DNA from: a bacterium
Lineage (GTDB): Bacteria > Auribacterota > Auribacteria > Auribacterales > Auribacteraceae
DNA length: 8,813 nt
Direction of reading: 5' to 3'
NCBI GenBank assembly: GCA_021161885.1
Contig: JAGGZS010000114.1
Span: 1 to 8,813, forward strand
Within the stretch, counting starts at the first letter, position 1. Each line of letters starts with the position of its first letter. Under the pieces are notes generated by a model that saw only the letters and a list, made by a program, of their open reading frames with translations, was not told the origin of the DNA and searched no databases. Shown here one piece after another: positions 5,861-8,813 of this stretch. The position numbers and the translations under genes were made by a program.

Positions 5861-6802
5861 ATGAAAAATATTCATATAAAAATATTTTTTATGATGTTTT
5901 TGATATTCAGCTTTGTTTCCGCAGTAAATTGTTTTGAACCAAGAAAAACACTTATTATGACATCTACAACCGACATAGCGGCTATCTGCAAAAAAATAGC
6001 ATCCGATAAAGTAATGGTTATTTCGGTAATGGACGGCGGCGCTAATCCGTCTTTTCTGGAACCAAACAGGGTTGCGATGCTGAAAGCTAAAAAAGCGGAT
6101 TTTTTTCTTAAAATCGGTTTAGACCTTGAATCGCGTTGGGAAAAAAATTTTTATAAAGACGTTAATAATTCATCTATCACTCAAGGCTCCTTAGGTAATA
6201 TTATTATTTCATCGAGAATTAATCTAATCCCTACAAAATCTGTAGACGGCAAAACCGAGCCGGTCATCCATAAAAAAGGCAACCCTTATTTCTGGCTTAA
6301 TCCGCTTAAGGGTAAACAGCTGGCACATAATATATATGATTTTCTTACTACAATTGATCCGGCTAACACAAAAATATACAAAAAAAATCTTGATGAATTT
6401 AATAAAAATATAGATGCCAAAATACCTGTTTGGAAAAAAGCAATAGAACCTGTTTCAAAAGTTCCTATGATAGCTTTTCAGCACAATTTCGATTATTTGG
6501 CTGATTTTTTTAACCTGAATATTGTCGATTATATAGAACCAGCCGCAGGTGTGCCTCCTACACCGTCAAGAATAAAAAGCATCATTCAAAAAATGAAGTC
6601 CCAGCAGATAAAAATTATTCTTATCTCCGAGTACAACAGCCAAAGAATCCCTAAAAAAATAGCTGGGCAATCAGGTGCTAATATAGTTGTAATGCCTGCA
6701 AGCGTAGGAAGCGAATGGGTTGAAAATTATATACAGTTATTCGATTATATCGCCTATAAACTTCCTATAGCCGTATTTAAACACGTAAAAACAGATCAAT
6801 AA
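5861..6802 (+). CDS. Exported ZnuA/TroA-type metal ABC transporter substrate-binding protein with altered ligands
   Basis: A 313-residue periplasmic protein of the ZnuA/TroA (cluster A-I) binding-protein family, which normally hands Zn2+ or Mn2+ to an ABC importer. A signal peptide covers about residues 1-21 (cleavage after VSA is likely). C24 is preceded by VN, a poor lipobox, so a lipoprotein is unlikely. Family landmarks are the NP-FLEP segment (62-67), KADFFLKIGLDLE, GNPYFWLNP, the long linker helix, AFQHNFDYLADFF and EPAAGVPPTPSRIKSI. It ends with E257 and MPASVG, typical of a subgroup with PxSVG. The expected His residues are missing: DPH is NPS (S64), GNPH is GNPY (Y143), and the YHxxW position is FQHNF (Q207, with H208 one place later). 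No permease or ATPase gene is adjacent. AAGGGGG (5846-5852) lies 8 bases before the ATG. The next gene starts 10 bases after the stop, suggesting co-transcription. Fold call secure, substrate unknown. Confidence 0.85.
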   Translation: MKNIHIKIFFMMFLIFSFVSAVNCFEPRKTLIMTSTTDIAAICKKIASDKVMVISVMDGGANPSFLEPNRVAMLKAKKADFFLKIGLDLESRWEKNFYKDVNNSSITQGSLGNIIISSRINLIPTKSVDGKTEPVIHKKGNPYFWLNPLKGKQLAHNIYDFLTTIDPANTKIYKKNLDEFNKNIDAKIPVWKKAIEPVSKVPMIAFQHNFDYLADFFNLNIVDYIEPAAGVPPTPSRIKSIIQKMKSQQIKIILISEYNSQRIPKKIAGQSGANIVVMPASVGSEWVENYIQLFDYIAYKLPIAVFKHVKTDQ

Positions 6803-6812
6803 CATTCATTTC

Positions 6813-8555
6813 ATGAATAAAAACCAATATATTCCAATCAGTCCTTTGGAAATAAAAGAAAAAGGGTACAATGAACTTGACGTAATTATAATAAGCGCGG
6901 ACGCTTATGTTGACCATCCCTCTTTCGGCACTGCTATAATCGCAAGATATTTGGAAAAATACGATTTCAAAGTGGGTATCATTGCTCAGCCTGACTGGCG
7001 CAATAAAACCGATTTTCTTAAACTCGGCAAACCGCGTCTGTGTTACGCTGTAACCGCCGGCAATATGGATTCCCTTGTCGGTAACCGAACCGGCACAAAA
7101 AAACGAAGAAAAACAGACGCTTACTCGCCCGGAGGAAAACCCGGGTGCCGTCCGGACAGGGCGGTTATTGTGTATTGCAATATCGTACGCCAAATAAGCA
7201 AAGACATACCGTTAGTTATAGGCGGAATAGAAGCGAGTTTACGCAGATTAGCCCATTACGACTACTGGACGGATTCCCTCAGGCGGTCCATACTCTTAGA
7301 CAGCAAAGCAGATATTCTCGTTTACGGGATGGGCGAAAAAACAATGCTTAATATAGTAACTCAACTGAAAAATAAATCGCTCGATTTAACTTCGTTACCG
7401 GGTATAGCATATATGAGCAGTACATTACCTGCGGTATGCGAGAAATTTCCGTCTTACAATGATCTTACAGATGATAAAATATTATATGCCAAAGCTCATA
7501 AACAATTTGCGACTTATTATCTCAAACGCCCTTCTCACCCTATTGTCCAGCAGTACCAGAACCGATGGCTGATTCATAATCACCCTGGCGCGCCTTTGAC
7601 TACAAAGGAGATGGATGAGATATACGCCCTTCCGTTTATCCGCAAATATCATCCTGTATATAAAAAATCAGGCGGGATTCCAGCACTGGAAACGGTTAAA
7701 TTTTCAATAACCAGCCATAGAGGATGTTTCGGCGGATGTTCTTTCTGCGCTTTATTTCTGCATCAAGGGCATATCATTCAATCCAGAAGCGAGCAATCCA
7801 TATTAAACGAGGTTAGGCTTATCGCTAAAGACCCTGCGTTTAAAGGATACATTACAGATATCGGCGGACCTACGGCTAATATGTACGGATTAAGCTGTGT
7901 TTTTCATAAAAAATCCACACATTGCCTTAAAAGGGATTGTTTAGGAACCGAACCGTGTCCTAATCTGAATAATGATCACACGAAATATTTAACTGTGCTT
8001 AAAAAAGCATCACAAATCCCCAAAGTTAAAAAAATTTTTATTTCCACAGGAATCAGATATGATCTTTTCCCTGATAATAAAGCCTTCGATATCTTATCGA
8101 AAATTTGCGAAAACCATATTAGCGGACAGATGAAAATCGCTCCTGAGCACATAGTTGCTGAAGTTCTTAGGTTGATGAAAAAACCAAGCAAAGAAAAATA
8201 TCTTAATTTTTTAAATCTTTTTAAGCGAGTAACATATAAACTGAAACTAAAACAATTCGTTATACCTTATTTTATAAGCGCGCATCCGGGTTGCACTGAA
8301 AAACATATGCTTGAACTCGCACTATTTCTCAGAAAACAAAATTTTATACCTGACCAAATCCAGGATTTTCTGCCTACCCCCATGACCGCCTCAACCTGTA
8401 TGTACTATACAGGAATAAACCCGGATTCCGGGGAAAAAATATATGTGGCAAGATCGGATAAAGAGAAACAAACGCAAAGAAAAATCCTGCATTTCCATAA
8501 ACCTCAAAACAGGGCTCTTTTCAAAAAACTTCTTGATAAATACGGTATGAAATAA
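6813..8555 (+). CDS. YgiQ-family (UPF0313) radical SAM protein
   Basis: A 580-residue cytoplasmic radical S-adenosylmethionine protein of the YgiQ/UPF0313 family, whose reaction is not known. The N-terminus carries the family's start (ELDVIIISADAYVDHPSFG, then GIIAQPDW) and the conserved GGIEASLRRLAHYDYW, a B12-binding-like Rossmann region. The [4Fe-4S] cluster motif is C305-FGG-C309-SF-C312, preceded by KFSITSHRG. Further family segments are ITDIGGPTANMYG, KIAPEHI and the C-terminal QIQDFLPTPMTASTCMYYTG. It is shorter than E. coli YgiQ (more than 600 residues from memory) mainly because the C-terminal tail is short; the core appears complete. ATG 6813 is kept because the family N-terminus begins right after it, but no Shine-Dalgarno site precedes it. 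Translation is probably coupled to the binding-protein gene that ends 10 bases upstream. Its stop abuts the stop of the opposing gene, with no terminator between. Confidence 0.95.
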   Translation: MNKNQYIPISPLEIKEKGYNELDVIIISADAYVDHPSFGTAIIARYLEKYDFKVGIIAQPDWRNKTDFLKLGKPRLCYAVTAGNMDSLVGNRTGTKKRRKTDAYSPGGKPGCRPDRAVIVYCNIVRQISKDIPLVIGGIEASLRRLAHYDYWTDSLRRSILLDSKADILVYGMGEKTMLNIVTQLKNKSLDLTSLPGIAYMSSTLPAVCEKFPSYNDLTDDKILYAKAHKQFATYYLKRPSHPIVQQYQNRWLIHNHPGAPLTTKEMDEIYALPFIRKYHPVYKKSGGIPALETVKFSITSHRGCFGGCSFCALFLHQGHIIQSRSEQSILNEVRLIAKDPAFKGYITDIGGPTANMYGLSCVFHKKSTHCLKRDCLGTEPCPNLNNDHTKYLTVLKKASQIPKVKKIFISTGIRYDLFPDNKAFDILSKICENHISGQMKIAPEHIVAEVLRLMKKPSKEKYLNFLNLFKRVTYKLKLKQFVIPYFISAHPGCTEKHMLELALFLRKQNFIPDQIQDFLPTPMTASTCMYYTGINPDSGEKIYVARSDKEKQTQRKILHFHKPQNRALFKKLLDKYGMK

Positions 8556-8813
8556 TTATAAATTCAAAGTGATAAGGTTAATATCGGATTCCGCGCAATC
8601 TCGTTTAAGCCCTTCTTTAATTTCTTCTCCGTGAGAATATGATGAAATAATAATATTGTGTATACCGCGATCAATTATTTCCTTCGGCGCAATTATAGGT
8701 ATTCCATGTGCGGTTTTACCCCAATTATTCGAATTTTTATCTATGATTAAAGAAAATGAATTTTGCGGTTGGGAATTTAATATTATTTCGCAGATATCCC
8801 CAGTCCCATATAC
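8556..8813 (-). CDS. C-terminal end of a Rossmann-like (NAD/CoA- or NDP-sugar-type) protein, partial
   Basis: The minus strand is open from the window edge to TAA at 8558-8556, giving the last 85 residues of a gene whose start lies beyond 8813. It reads as a single alpha/beta unit: VYGTGDICEIIL (a Gly-rich GxG turn after a strand), a short strand SLIIDK, the WGKTAHGIPIIAPKEI segment, strand NIIISSY, and an ending SDINLITLNL. The pattern strand-GxG-helix, then G-K-x-x-x-G-x-P-I, is known from PglD-like and CoA-binding-like Rossmann domains. These occur at the C-terminus of some sugar-modifying enzymes, methyltransferases and winged-helix regulators. Which of these this is cannot be told from the fragment. 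The composition and codon pattern (no internal stops, sensible hydrophobic spacing) support a real gene. It converges on the YgiQ gene with zero bases between stop codons. Confidence 0.75.
   Translation of the reverse strand, partial: VYGTGDICEIILNSQPQNSFSLIIDKNSNNWGKTAHGIPIIAPKEIIDRGIHNIIISSYSHGEEIKEGLKRDCAESDINLITLNL

Noticed and set aside
6777..7193. Minus-strand 138-codon frame opposite the binding-protein/YgiQ junction
   Set aside because: It overlaps the well-supported start of the YgiQ gene and its translation has no recognisable domain; it is a shadow of the coding strand.
7145..7351. Plus-strand 68-codon frame inside the YgiQ gene
   Set aside because: It is a shifted frame within a conserved part of YgiQ, with no ribosome site and no family resemblance.
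1..8813. Mobile elements, CRISPR arrays, tRNA or rRNA genes, or a defence cassette
   Set aside because: No transposase or integrase motifs, no regularly spaced direct repeats, no tRNA-like cloverleaf and no defence-gene combination were found on reading both strands.

Overview
The window is an AT-rich bacterial segment (by eye about two thirds A+T) with ordinary Shine-Dalgarno sites. A PEP-CTERM sorting-signal protein implies a Gram-negative (diderm) cell with an exosortase elsewhere in the genome. Together with a PIN-PhoH ATPase, an AsnRS very close in sequence to the E. coli enzyme, and a YgiQ-type radical SAM protein, this suggests an environmental lineage such as Desulfobacterota, Omnitrophota or a relative. 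That placement is inference; nothing here fixes the phylum.

Layout. 29-472 (+): a stand-alone PPC/DUF296 domain protein. 473-712: a short region holding the frameshifted relic of a GAF-domain gene. 713-2023 (+): a PIN-PhoH (PhoH2-type) protein. It converges on 2103-2849 (-), a secreted PEP-CTERM protein, with a hairpin terminator usable from both sides between them. 2850-3164: a divergent intergenic region with a near-consensus sigma70 promoter for the PEP-CTERM gene. 3165-4238 (+): a GAF-GGDEF protein whose GGDEF signature is destroyed but whose I-site is intact. 4357-5748 (+): asnS. 5861-6802 (+): an exported ZnuA/TroA-like solute-binding protein. 6813-8555 (+): a YgiQ-family radical SAM protein, 10 bases after the previous gene. 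8556-8813 (-): the C-terminal end of a Rossmann-like protein that runs off the window and meets the YgiQ gene tail to tail with no spacer.

This is mostly a housekeeping neighbourhood, with no mobile element, CRISPR array or recognisable defence cassette. The interest lies in three proteins that keep their family fold but have lost signature residues. The GGDEF protein looks like a c-di-GMP receptor rather than a synthase (PelD-like logic). The PhoH protein has Arg in place of the first Walker A Gly. The metal-type binding protein has replaced the usual His ligands. The GGDEF protein and the surface-anchored PEP-CTERM protein share a divergent intergenic region, so a link between c-di-GMP sensing and surface or exopolysaccharide biology is a testable idea, but it is not shown here.
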